A program made the position numbers and the translations under genes. DNA of 60,521 nucleotides. Source: SAR92 clade bacterium (GTDB lineage Bacteria; Pseudomonadota; Gammaproteobacteria; Pseudomonadales; Porticoccaceae). Location of the stretch: assembly GCA_014381985.1 (NCBI GenBank), contig JACNKP010000056.1, forward strand, positions 1 to 60,521. The letters are read 5' to 3'. The notes under the pieces were generated by a model. That model did not search any database. It saw only the letters and a list, made by a program, of their open reading frames with translations, and was not told where the DNA came from. Of this stretch, positions 16,694 through 25,329 are shown piece by piece (positions within the stretch are counted from its first letter, which is position 1; every line of letters starts with the position of its first letter).

Positions 16694-19243
16694 ATGCAAT
16701 CTTCCCTATTTAAAATGTATGACAAGACAATTTTGCAACATCCATTGGCGGCGATACTGACGATCCTGTTACTGACCATTGCCATGGCAATGGGCTTACC
16801 CAACTTCAAACTAGATGCGTCAGCTGACTCTTTAACACTGGAACATGACGATGACTTAAACTTCTTTCGTGAGGTCGTTCAGCGTTATGGTAGCGATAAT
16901 TATCTGATCGTCACCTTTTCGCCTAAACAAGGCGATCTATTTGATGAAGACAACCTTCAGGTTCTAAAAGCTCTGCGTGCCGAGCTGCTTACTATTAAAG
17001 GCGTCGAGAATGTTCTGTCTATGCTCGACGTGCCGCTACTCTATAGCCCCAAGATTGAGATTTCAGAGCTAACTGACGAGCTGAATACACTACTTACCGC
17101 GGGCGTTGATAAACAGCTGGCAAAGCAAGAATTCCTAAATAGTCCAATTTATAAGGATGTTATTCTCAGTGCCGATGGACAAACCACCGGTATCCTAGCG
17201 ACCTTAAAGCTAGATGAGACCTATTTGAAGTTAGTTACAGAACGTGATGATTTACGCCTAGTGCGCGATACTGTCGGTCTTACCGCAGAGCAAAAGAGCC
17301 GGCTAGATGCAGTCAGCCTAGAATTCCTTAACCATCGCACTGCCAAAGCTTCAGAAGATCATGAGAGAGTCGATGCGGTGCGTGGCCTAATTAATGGCTA
17401 CCGCGGTCAAGCCACTATTTTTCTGGGCGGTCCAGATATGATTACCGCTGACATGATCGATTTTATTAAAAGCGATCTACAAGTTTTTGGCGCCGGTATT
17501 TTGCTGTTTATCATTGCTACCTTGTCTCTTATCTTTCGACAAATTCGGTGGGTTGCTCTACCGTTGCTGACCTGTGGTCTTTGCCTGACTATTATACTTG
17601 GATTTTTAAGTTGGATTGACTGGCGATTGACGGTTATATCGTCTAATTTTGTTTCCTTGCTACTGATCATAACATTAGCGCTGACTATTCATCTCATCGT
17701 CCGCTATCGTGAACTACAAGCCGCTAAACCAGATGCGACGCAGCATGAATTGGTTAGCGGCACTGTTATTTCTATGGCCAAACCCTGCGTGTATACCGTA
17801 CTCACTACAATTGTTGCTTTTACATCTTTGGTCGTCAGCAATATTAGGCCTGTTATCGATTTCGGCTGGATGATGACGATGGGTATCAGCCTTGCGTTAT
17901 TAGTTTCCTTTGTGGTGGTACCCGCCGGCATGATATTACTTGGCAAAGGCAACAGCTCTGCAGCCGCTGATAACTCTGGTGTAATTACGACGAAATTTTC
18001 ATGGTTTACCGAGCACTATGGGTCAGCAGTTCTGCTCATCGCATTGGCTCTGGCTATTCTTTCGGGTTATGGAATCACCAAGCTAGAGGTTGAAAACCGC
18101 TTTATCGATTATTTCCGCGCAGACACTGAAATCTATCAAGGAATGGAAATAATAGATACGGCGCTTGGCGGCACAACGCCTCTAGATATCATAATTCAAG
18201 CTCCAGTATCTATGACACTAGCGACTAGTGACGCTGAAGCTGCCGAAGATGATTATGGCTTCGGTGATGAAGATGATTATAATTTTGATGAAGGTGAGTT
18301 TCGTAGTGAAGAAGACGCTCTAACCGATAGCTATTGGTTCTCATCTACTGGGTTAGCCGATTTAAGTAAACTACAGCGTTTTATTGAATCTCAACCCGAA
18401 GTTGGCAAGGTAAGCTCGCTGGCGCAGATCAATGAAGTCGCGACAGATCTTCTTGGACATCCATTAAACGATTTTGAAATTGCCTTTATGCGGCAAAGTC
18501 TAGGAGAGGATATTTATCAGCAGATGGTGGGACCCTATCTTCTCGAGGACATTGATGAATCTCGCATTCAGCTTCGCGTTAAGGAGACTGGTGGTCAATT
18601 GCGTCGTGCTGAGTTACTTAAGAAAATTCGCGACTATGCCGAAAATGAAGTCGGTATAGCGCCTGAAAATATTCGATTTACCGGTCTGTTAGTGCTGTAT
18701 AACAATATGCTTCAGAGTTTATATAAATCCCAAATACTCACTTTAGGCGCAGTTTTCGTCGGCATAATGATTATGTTCTTAGTGCTTTTTCAATCCATAA
18801 AAATATCTATAATCGCTATCTTGCCTAATTTCTTAGCAGCAGGAATTGTTCTCGGTAGCATGGGAATTATGTCTATTCCTCTGGACATGATGACGATCAC
18901 TATCGCGGCGATCACTGTCGGCATTGGGGTAGATCACGCGATTCACTACCTCACTCGTTTCACCCGCGAATTTAGCGTCGATAAAGACTATATAGCCTCA
19001 ATGCATCGTGCGCATGCCAGTATAGGCCAAGCCCTTTTTTATACTGCGACTACCATTATTGTTGGGTTCTCAATCTTGACCTTATCAAATTTCATTCCTT
19101 CGGTTTATTTTGGACTTCTGACCAGCCTGGCCATGTTGGCTGCCTTGCTTGGATCAATGACATTACTGCCCAAATTAATCTTAATAACTAAGCCATTTGG
19201 CCCCGACAGTGCAAAGCAACCCTCAATTCTAGGCGACGACTAA
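16694..19243 (+). CDS. RND-superfamily exporter (MMPL/HpnN-like)
   Basis: 849 residues in two repeats. Each has one helix, a large periplasmic loop and a block of five helices (roughly residues 257-415 and 678-835), 12 helices in all. Features include ITLALTIHLIVRY in the first helical block and ITVGIGVDHAIHYLTRF in the second, typical of the RND/SSD exporters related to hopanoid or lipid transporters. The second periplasmic loop contains an unusual acidic stretch (about 512-545, mostly Glu, Asp and Tyr). No membrane-fusion partner is adjacent, which fits the single-component lipid-type RND proteins. Substrate unknown. Five bases separate it from uup. Confidence 0.88.
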   Translation: MQSSLFKMYDKTILQHPLAAILTILLLTIAMAMGLPNFKLDASADSLTLEHDDDLNFFREVVQRYGSDNYLIVTFSPKQGDLFDEDNLQVLKALRAELLTIKGVENVLSMLDVPLLYSPKIEISELTDELNTLLTAGVDKQLAKQEFLNSPIYKDVILSADGQTTGILATLKLDETYLKLVTERDDLRLVRDTVGLTAEQKSRLDAVSLEFLNHRTAKASEDHERVDAVRGLINGYRGQATIFLGGPDMITADMIDFIKSDLQVFGAGILLFIIATLSLIFRQIRWVALPLLTCGLCLTIILGFLSWIDWRLTVISSNFVSLLLIITLALTIHLIVRYRELQAAKPDATQHELVSGTVISMAKPCVYTVLTTIVAFTSLVVSNIRPVIDFGWMMTMGISLALLVSFVVVPAGMILLGKGNSSAAADNSGVITTKFSWFTEHYGSAVLLIALALAILSGYGITKLEVENRFIDYFRADTEIYQGMEIIDTALGGTTPLDIIIQAPVSMTLATSDAEAAEDDYGFGDEDDYNFDEGEFRSEEDALTDSYWFSSTGLADLSKLQRFIESQPEVGKVSSLAQINEVATDLLGHPLNDFEIAFMRQSLGEDIYQQMVGPYLLEDIDESRIQLRVKETGGQLRRAELLKKIRDYAENEVGIAPENIRFTGLLVLYNNMLQSLYKSQILTLGAVFVGIMIMFLVLFQSIKISIIAILPNFLAAGIVLGSMGIMSIPLDMMTITIAAITVGIGVDHAIHYLTRFTREFSVDKDYIASMHRAHASIGQALFYTATTIIVGFSILTLSNFIPSVYFGLLTSLAMLAALLGSMTLLPKLILITKPFGPDSAKQPSILGDD

Positions 19244-19248
19244 ATTTT

Positions 19249-21120
19249 ATGCCCCTAATTACTCTGCAAGATGTTTTTTTAAGTTATGGCCAACCACCCC
19301 TTATTGACCATATAAACCTCGTTATTGAACCCGGCGAGCGCGTTTGTCTAATTGGTAGAAATGGTGCCGGAAAATCTACTTTACTGAAGATCATAACTGG
19401 TCAAATTATTGCAGATGAGGGCCTCATTAAGCGCGCCAGTGGCGTAAAAGTAGCTCAATTAGAGCAATCTGTTCCGCATGATACCCAAGGCAATGTGTTC
19501 GATGTTATTGCTGACGGCTTGGGCGCCGAAGGCAAGCTAATTCAACAATTCCATCATCTTACTCAGCAATTAAGTCATGACTCTAGCCCCAAGATATTTA
19601 ATCAATTAGAGCAGTGCCAGGCTGAAATCGAGCGTATTGATGGATGGGATATCAACCAACGCGTTGAATCCATCATTACAAAAATGGATCTTGATCCAGA
19701 AGTCGATATTGCCAGCTTATCAGGCGGCTATAAACGCAGAGTTCTGCTGGCCAGAGCGCTGGTCTGCAATCCTGACCTACTGCTGCTCGATGAGCCCACC
19801 AACCACTTAGACATAGAGGCTATTCAGTGGGTAGAACAATTTCTACTTAAATGGGAGGGCTCATTGCTCTTTATTAGCCATGACCGCCGTTTTATGGATA
19901 ACCTGGCTAATCGATTCATCGAAATTGACCGAGGGAAATTAGCTGAGTTTAACTGTAACTACAGTACATATCTGGTCAGAAAAGAAGAAAATTTAGAAAT
20001 TGAAGATCGGCAAAATGCTCTGTTTGATAAACGCCTATCACAAGAAGAAATCTGGATTCGCCAAGGCATTAAAGCTCGTCGTACGCGCAATGAAGGGCGG
20101 GTGCGATCTCTCGAAGCTATGCGCAACGAGTATGCCGAGCGACGCAAACGTCTAGGCACGGCTAAAATGGATATTCAGCACGCAGAAAAATCTGGCAAAA
20201 TAGTCGCTGAGGCTACCAATATTACATTTTCCTTTGATCAGGATACGGTAGTTAGTAATTTCTCAACGCTTATTCAGCGAGGCGATAAAGTGGGTTTTAT
20301 CGGTCGTAATGGCGTTGGGAAAACGACTCTTATTAAATTATTGTTAGGTGAGCTAACCCCTCAACAGGGCTCCATTAAAATCGGGACTAATCTAAACGTA
20401 GCCTACTTTGATCAATATCGTTCTGCATTAGATGAGGAGAAAACAGTTCAAGATAATGTGTCCGGTGGTCGCGACATGCTCGAGGTCGGCGGCAAAAGTC
20501 GTCATGTAATTAGCTATTTACAAGATTTTTTGTTCGCGCCAGATCGATGCCGCCAACCGGTTAAAGCGCTATCGGGAGGAGAGCGTAATCGTTTGCTGTT
20601 AGCTAAATTATTCACGATTCCTTCAAACATACTCGTGCTTGATGAGCCAACTAACGATCTGGATATTGATACTTTAGATTTACTCGAAGAGCTGTTGATC
20701 GATTACAAAGGGACGGTCATCTTGGTCAGCCACGATCGTGCCTTTCTTAATAATGTCGTCACTAGCACCTTAGTTTTTGAAGGTGATGGGACCATCAATC
20801 AGTATGTTGGGGGTTATGATGATTGGTTAAGACAACGAAAAACTATAGAACAATCAACATCCACAACTGGCGTAAAAATCAAGCCTAAATCACTTCTAGA
20901 GGTTAAAAAACTCTCCTATAAAGACCAGCGCGAATTGGATGAGCTGCCCAAAAAAATTGAGTTACTGGAGACCCAGATTCAGAGTATTTCAGCAACGATG
21001 AGTGAAAGCGAATTTTATCAATCGACGAGACTGGAAATACAAAAAACTGAAACTCAACTCGCTGAGTGGCAATCTCAACTAAGTAAGTGCTACGAACGAT
21101 GGGAGCGACTAGAACTGTAA
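19249..21120 (+). CDS. uup: ABC-F ATPase (Uup)
   Basis: 623 residues with two ABC ATPase domains: Walker A GRNGAGKST near 36-44 and GRNGVGKTT near 352, signatures LSGGYKRRV and LSGGERNR, and Walker B LLLLDEPTNHLD and LVLDEPTNDLD. No transmembrane segments. The two domains are joined by the basic linker typical of ABC-F factors, and the C-terminus (about 545-623) is a coiled coil like the DNA-binding tail of Uup. Uup acts on ribosomes or replication intermediates and limits precise transposon excision. It starts 5 bases after the RND gene, probably translationally coupled. Confidence 0.93.
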   Translation: MPLITLQDVFLSYGQPPLIDHINLVIEPGERVCLIGRNGAGKSTLLKIITGQIIADEGLIKRASGVKVAQLEQSVPHDTQGNVFDVIADGLGAEGKLIQQFHHLTQQLSHDSSPKIFNQLEQCQAEIERIDGWDINQRVESIITKMDLDPEVDIASLSGGYKRRVLLARALVCNPDLLLLDEPTNHLDIEAIQWVEQFLLKWEGSLLFISHDRRFMDNLANRFIEIDRGKLAEFNCNYSTYLVRKEENLEIEDRQNALFDKRLSQEEIWIRQGIKARRTRNEGRVRSLEAMRNEYAERRKRLGTAKMDIQHAEKSGKIVAEATNITFSFDQDTVVSNFSTLIQRGDKVGFIGRNGVGKTTLIKLLLGELTPQQGSIKIGTNLNVAYFDQYRSALDEEKTVQDNVSGGRDMLEVGGKSRHVISYLQDFLFAPDRCRQPVKALSGGERNRLLLAKLFTIPSNILVLDEPTNDLDIDTLDLLEELLIDYKGTVILVSHDRAFLNNVVTSTLVFEGDGTINQYVGGYDDWLRQRKTIEQSTSTTGVKIKPKSLLEVKKLSYKDQRELDELPKKIELLETQIQSISATMSESEFYQSTRLEIQKTETQLAEWQSQLSKCYERWERLEL

Positions 21121-21132
21121 AAATCAAAACTT

Positions 21133-21141
21133 TGATATACT
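21133..21141 (+). promoter_or_regulatory. Possible extended -10 promoter of gpmI
   Basis: TGATATACT fits the extended -10 pattern TGn-TATAnT. It lies about 55 bases before the gpmI start, in the gap after uup. No good -35 is seen. Confidence 0.35.
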
Positions 21142-21195
21142 GCAATTAGTTTTTGTAATGACTGGTAATCCCCCAAAAAAAGGAATCCTGAACTC

Positions 21196-22731
21196 GTGAA
21201 AAGAAAACCTGTGGTACTGATGATCTTGGATGGTTGCGGTCACAGCGACAACACGCATTTCAACGCTGTAGCCAATGCAAAAGCACCCATTTGGGAGAAT
21301 CTTTGGGTGGATAATCCAAGTACCTTTATCGCCACTTCAGGGGAGGATGTTGGTTTACCCGAAGGACAGATGGGCAACTCCGAAGTTGGGCACATGACTA
21401 TCGGTGCAGGCCGGGTCATCTATCAGAATTTCAGCCGTATTAATAAAGCTATTAGTGATGGTGATTTTTACACTAATTCGATTTACTGCGACGCAATAGA
21501 TAAGGCCGTTAAGACTAACCGAGCAGTGCACATTCTTGGCTTACTTTCCGCTGGCGGAGTCCATAGTCATGAAGATCATATTAACGCTATGATTGAGCTA
21601 GCGGCACAACGCGGGGCTAAGAAAATATATGTACATGCGTTCTTAGACGGCCGCGACTGTCCTCCGCGTAGCGCCCAGCCGTCGCTAGAAAAAACACATC
21701 GGTTATGCGAAAGCTTAGGGGTAGCAAAAATTGCTTCAATAATCGGTCGTTTTTATGCCATGGATCGGGACAACCGCTGGGAGCGAATCAATCAAGCGTA
21801 CCAGCTAATTACCGAGGGTGTAGCCAATCACTCTGCCATTGATCCCCTCACTGCACTTGAAGATGCTTATACCCGCGGTGAAGATGATGAGTTTGTGAGT
21901 GCTACCAGTATAGGTAAGTCAGACGACGTCCCCGCAGTATTAGAAGATGGAGATGCGGTGATTTTCATGAACTTCCGCCCAGACCGTGTTCGACAGCTTA
22001 CTCACGCGATAGTTGACCACGAATTTACTGGCTTCGATCGCAAGGTTGTTCGCTTGCCCAGCACCTTTGTTACAACTACCGAATATGAAAGCACGTTGAA
22101 CTGCCCCCTTGCCTTTCCAACAATCCCAATCGTTAATTCTCTTGGTGAGTTTCTATCGGACCAGGGTAAGTATCAACTACGCATTGCCGAAACCGAAAAA
22201 TATGCCCACGTTACGTTTTTTATGAGCGGTGGCCGAGAGGCCATGTATCAAGGTGAAGAGCGCAAACTGCTGCCTTCACTGGACATTGCTACCTACGATC
22301 AACAGCCAGAAATGAGCGCGCTAGAGGTCACCGATAAATTAATAGAGGCTATCGAGTCTCACCAGTTCGACACTATTATCTGCAACTATGCTAACTGTGA
22401 CATGGTGGGGCACACAGGAGATTACCAAGCAGCTATGCTCGCCGTTGAAGCAGTGGACGGCTGCTTAAAAAGAGTTTTAGCTAGTTTGGCCCTGGTAGGG
22501 GGCCAAGCCCTAATAACAGCCGATCACGGTAATGTGGAAATGATGTTTGATGACGTAGCAAATCAACCTCATACCCAGCACACTACTTTGCCCGTGCCAC
22601 TCGTTTATGTTGGCAGGCCTGGAGTGAAGCTTGATGGGGGCGGCTCTCTCGCCGATATTGCTCCCACCATGTTGGCTATGATGGATATGGAACAGCCAGT
22701 AGAAATGACTGGCCGCTCTTTACTTTTATAG
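21196..22731 (+). CDS. gpmI: 2,3-bisphosphoglycerate-independent phosphoglycerate mutase
   Basis: 511 residues of the alkaline-phosphatase-fold, Mn-dependent mutase interconverting 3- and 2-phosphoglycerate. Motifs: VLMILDGCGH (first metal Asp), GQMGNSEVGHMTIGAGR with the phosphoserine Ser62, the HAFLDGRDCPPRS segment, GRFYAMDRDNRWER, and the C-terminal metal site ITADHGNVE with QPHTQHTT. The start codon is GTG. Its stop shares one base with the start of the next gene (TAGTG), so it is coupled to the EnvC-like gene; gpmI-envC-ctpA is a common gammaproteobacterial order. Confidence 0.97.
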   Translation: MKRKPVVLMILDGCGHSDNTHFNAVANAKAPIWENLWVDNPSTFIATSGEDVGLPEGQMGNSEVGHMTIGAGRVIYQNFSRINKAISDGDFYTNSIYCDAIDKAVKTNRAVHILGLLSAGGVHSHEDHINAMIELAAQRGAKKIYVHAFLDGRDCPPRSAQPSLEKTHRLCESLGVAKIASIIGRFYAMDRDNRWERINQAYQLITEGVANHSAIDPLTALEDAYTRGEDDEFVSATSIGKSDDVPAVLEDGDAVIFMNFRPDRVRQLTHAIVDHEFTGFDRKVVRLPSTFVTTTEYESTLNCPLAFPTIPIVNSLGEFLSDQGKYQLRIAETEKYAHVTFFMSGGREAMYQGEERKLLPSLDIATYDQQPEMSALEVTDKLIEAIESHQFDTIICNYANCDMVGHTGDYQAAMLAVEAVDGCLKRVLASLALVGGQALITADHGNVEMMFDDVANQPHTQHTTLPVPLVYVGRPGVKLDGGGSLADIAPTMLAMMDMEQPVEMTGRSLLL

Positions 22732-23906
22732 TGAATGCTATGCAGCGATTAAGCGCGATAACCCTATTGCCTTGCCTGCGTAGACTTGTTATCTGTGTAT
22801 TTGTCAGCCTAATTCTCAACCCAGCTGCTATCGCCGATGACGGCTCGAAAGTTGAACTCGGCCGTCTCAAACAAACTATAGCAGCCCTTGAAAAAACCCT
22901 AGCAGCTAGCAGTGAGGAACAAAGCGGAATAGAAGCCGAGCTAGTTCAGGTCGAAATTGAAGCCAGTGAAATCACAGCCAACATTCGTCTAATCCTTCAA
23001 AAAATTGGATCGGCGGAGACTATAATCGCTGAAAAAGAGAAGAATAAAATTTCTATAGAGCGGCGTATCACCCAACAAAATAGCGCGATCGCGGAACAAA
23101 TAAGGGCTGCACACAAACTCGGCGACCAAGAACCAATCAAACTACTACTTAATCAAGAAGATCCAAAAGCAATTTCTCGGATGTTCAAATACTACGATTA
23201 CTTTCTTGAAGCTCGGAGCGAAAAAATTGAAGAGTATCTGACTGATGTTCAAGCATTGACCAAGGTCATTGAGGATATTAATAAAAACAAACTAGAATTA
23301 GTGGCGTCAAAGAAGTCTCTTTCTCTTCAGCAGGAAAATCTATCCGTTCAGGTTGCGAAAAGAACGTTGTCCTTAGATAAAATGCAGCTAACGATGTCTG
23401 ATGACAAGAAAAGACTACGTGGGTTGCAAAAACAACGCGGACAATTAGAACAGCTACTTAACGCAGTACAGGAAGCGGTAGCAGATTTAATTTTACCCTC
23501 TCCGTCACAATCGTTTGTGTCGCGGAAAGGGAAACTTCCGTGGCCACTTAACGGCCGTATTGCCCATCGTTTTGGTAGCGCACGCAATGGTCCGATAAAA
23601 TGGCAGGGATGGCTGATAAACGCCAATAGCGGCACAGAGGTAAAATCAGTTCACCAGGGTAGGGTCGTTTTCTCTAACTATTTGAGAGGATTTGGCCTCC
23701 TCTTGATCATAGAACACGGCAATGGTTATATGACGCTCTATGGTCACAACCAAGAACTATTGAAAGATACCGGTGACTCAGTGCAAACTAACGAGGTAGT
23801 GGCGCGATCTGGCAATACTGGCGGACTAGACAAATCGGCACTTTACTTCGAAATCCGCAGCCAAGGCAAACCAGCCAACCCAAAAAAATGGATGGCGAAA
23901 TCCTAA
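22731..23906 (+). CDS. envC: Murein hydrolase activator, EnvC-like
   Basis: 391 residues. An N-terminal signal sequence (about 15-36, ending near AIADDGS), a long periplasmic coiled coil (about 40-250), and a C-terminal LytM/M23 domain (about 265-391, TLYGHNQELL and NTGGLDKSALYFEI). The last catalytic motif, normally H-x-H, reads LYFEI with Tyr in place of the first His, and the first metal motif is also not intact. As in E. coli EnvC this implies a non-enzymatic activator of amidases (AmiA/AmiB) at the division septum. The start is GTG at 22731, overlapping the gpmI stop by one base. Confidence 0.9.
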   Translation: MNAMQRLSAITLLPCLRRLVICVFVSLILNPAAIADDGSKVELGRLKQTIAALEKTLAASSEEQSGIEAELVQVEIEASEITANIRLILQKIGSAETIIAEKEKNKISIERRITQQNSAIAEQIRAAHKLGDQEPIKLLLNQEDPKAISRMFKYYDYFLEARSEKIEEYLTDVQALTKVIEDINKNKLELVASKKSLSLQQENLSVQVAKRTLSLDKMQLTMSDDKKRLRGLQKQRGQLEQLLNAVQEAVADLILPSPSQSFVSRKGKLPWPLNGRIAHRFGSARNGPIKWQGWLINANSGTEVKSVHQGRVVFSNYLRGFGLLLIIEHGNGYMTLYGHNQELLKDTGDSVQTNEVVARSGNTGGLDKSALYFEIRSQGKPANPKKWMAKS

Positions 23907-23965
23907 CCGAGAGACTAAGGCTTAGTTTTGCGATTACAATTGAGTGAGACCTAAGGGACCCAACA

Positions 23966-25303
23966 ATGCTAAGAATTTCCACAGCTGTATTACTTTTATT
24001 AACACTGCTACCAGCCTACGGGGAAACCCCAGAGCAAACTTCAGCCTTGAATAAAAAAGTGACTGTCGAAGAACGACTACCCCTGCAAGAATTAAGGCTG
24101 TTTACTCAGGTTTTCGAACAAATTCGCCAAGGCTATGTCGAAGAAGTCTCTGACACAGAGTTACTAGAGAATGCCATCGCTGGCTTAGTGACCGGATTAG
24201 ACCCCCATTCTACCTATCTTAAGGCAGATGATTATGGCGATCTTCAGGAAAACGCCACTGGAGAGTATGGTGGTCTCGGCATGGAAGTCGGTGCAGACAA
24301 TGGCATGATTAGAGTTATCTCGCCTATTGATGATACGCCAGCTGCCAAGGCTGGTATTGAAGCAGGCGATCTAATTGTCGAAATGAACGATTCGCCAGTA
24401 CGAGGTATCGGCCTACAAAAAGCTATCGACAAACTACGCGGAGAAAAGGGCACTAGCATTAAGCTGACCATCTATCGCGAAGGAGAAGAGGGTCCCCTGA
24501 CCTTTAATATTGTTCGTGATGTTATTCAAATAAGTGCTGTACGCAGTCGCCTGCTAGAGCGGGGTTACGGTTATGTGCGCATTGCCCAATTTCAAGCCAG
24601 TTCCGGAGACGACTTTATTGAGGAAGTTGAAAAGCTGAAGGCCTCAAGCCTTTCTGGGGAGGATCCAAAGGCTCAAGGTCTCAAGGGTTTAGTGATAGAT
24701 TTAAGAAATAATCCGGGTGGCCTTGTGCCGGCTTCAGTTAAAATTGCCGACGCCCTGCTGGACAGCGGCACTGTGGTTTACACCGAGGGAAGACTGCCCA
24801 GCGCGAATCATCGATTTGAAGCGCAAACCGGGGATATCCTCAATGGCTTACCCGTAGTAGTGCTGATCAACGGTGGTAGCGCCTCAGCGTCAGAAATTGT
24901 TGCTGGTGCGCTACAAGATAATCGTCGCGCCGCCATTGTTGGCACCCAGAGTTTTGGTAAGGGATCTGTACAAACAGTGATGCCTCTTGGCGATGGACGA
25001 GCAGTAAAGCTGACTACAGCCCGTTATTTCACTCCCAATGGCCGCTCTATTCAAGCAGAAGGAATCGTCCCTGATATTATCATCGAACGCGCTGAAATTC
25101 GGCCCTACAAAACCCCCGATAGGGTTAAAGAAGCTGACCTTGACGGTCATTTAGAGGCTGAAGAAAAGGTAAATGAAGGGGATGATTCCCTAGCAGACAA
25201 CGCCGAGAATCAACCTCCGGCCATTGACGACAATCAACTCTATGAGGCTCTCAACTTACTAAAGGGTTTTCACCTTTTAGGCCACAGCGCTCTAATAGAT
25301 TAG
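23966..25303 (+). CDS. ctpA: Carboxy-terminal processing protease CtpA (S41)
   Basis: 445 residues. Signal peptide (about 1-20, cleavage near AYG-ET), a PDZ domain (about 95-185, YGGLGMEVGADNG and AGIEAGDLIVEMND), and the S41 protease core with the Ser-Lys dyad: Ser307 in GGSASASE and Lys332 in SFGKGSVQT. It cleaves cell-wall hydrolases and other periplasmic proteins; in Pseudomonas it works with the lipoprotein LbcA. The final 60 residues are acidic. The GGA-rich spacer after envC and the same strand suggest the gpmI-envC-ctpA operon. Its stop codon lies inside a 22-base perfect palindrome. Confidence 0.95.
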   Translation: MLRISTAVLLLLTLLPAYGETPEQTSALNKKVTVEERLPLQELRLFTQVFEQIRQGYVEEVSDTELLENAIAGLVTGLDPHSTYLKADDYGDLQENATGEYGGLGMEVGADNGMIRVISPIDDTPAAKAGIEAGDLIVEMNDSPVRGIGLQKAIDKLRGEKGTSIKLTIYREGEEGPLTFNIVRDVIQISAVRSRLLERGYGYVRIAQFQASSGDDFIEEVEKLKASSLSGEDPKAQGLKGLVIDLRNNPGGLVPASVKIADALLDSGTVVYTEGRLPSANHRFEAQTGDILNGLPVVVLINGGSASASEIVAGALQDNRRAAIVGTQSFGKGSVQTVMPLGDGRAVKLTTARYFTPNGRSIQAEGIVPDIIIERAEIRPYKTPDRVKEADLDGHLEAEEKVNEGDDSLADNAENQPPAIDDNQLYEALNLLKGFHLLGHSALID

Positions 25304-25308
25304 AGCGC
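25287..25308. terminator. Perfect inverted repeat at the ctpA stop
   Basis: gcgctctaat-ag-attagagcgc: two perfect 10-base arms with a 2-base centre, spanning the ctpA stop codon and lying 22 bases from the convergent end of parC. There is no T tract on either side, so termination is a guess from its position. Confidence 0.45.
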
Positions 25309-25329
25309 CATGATTAAAAGGATGCAGGT

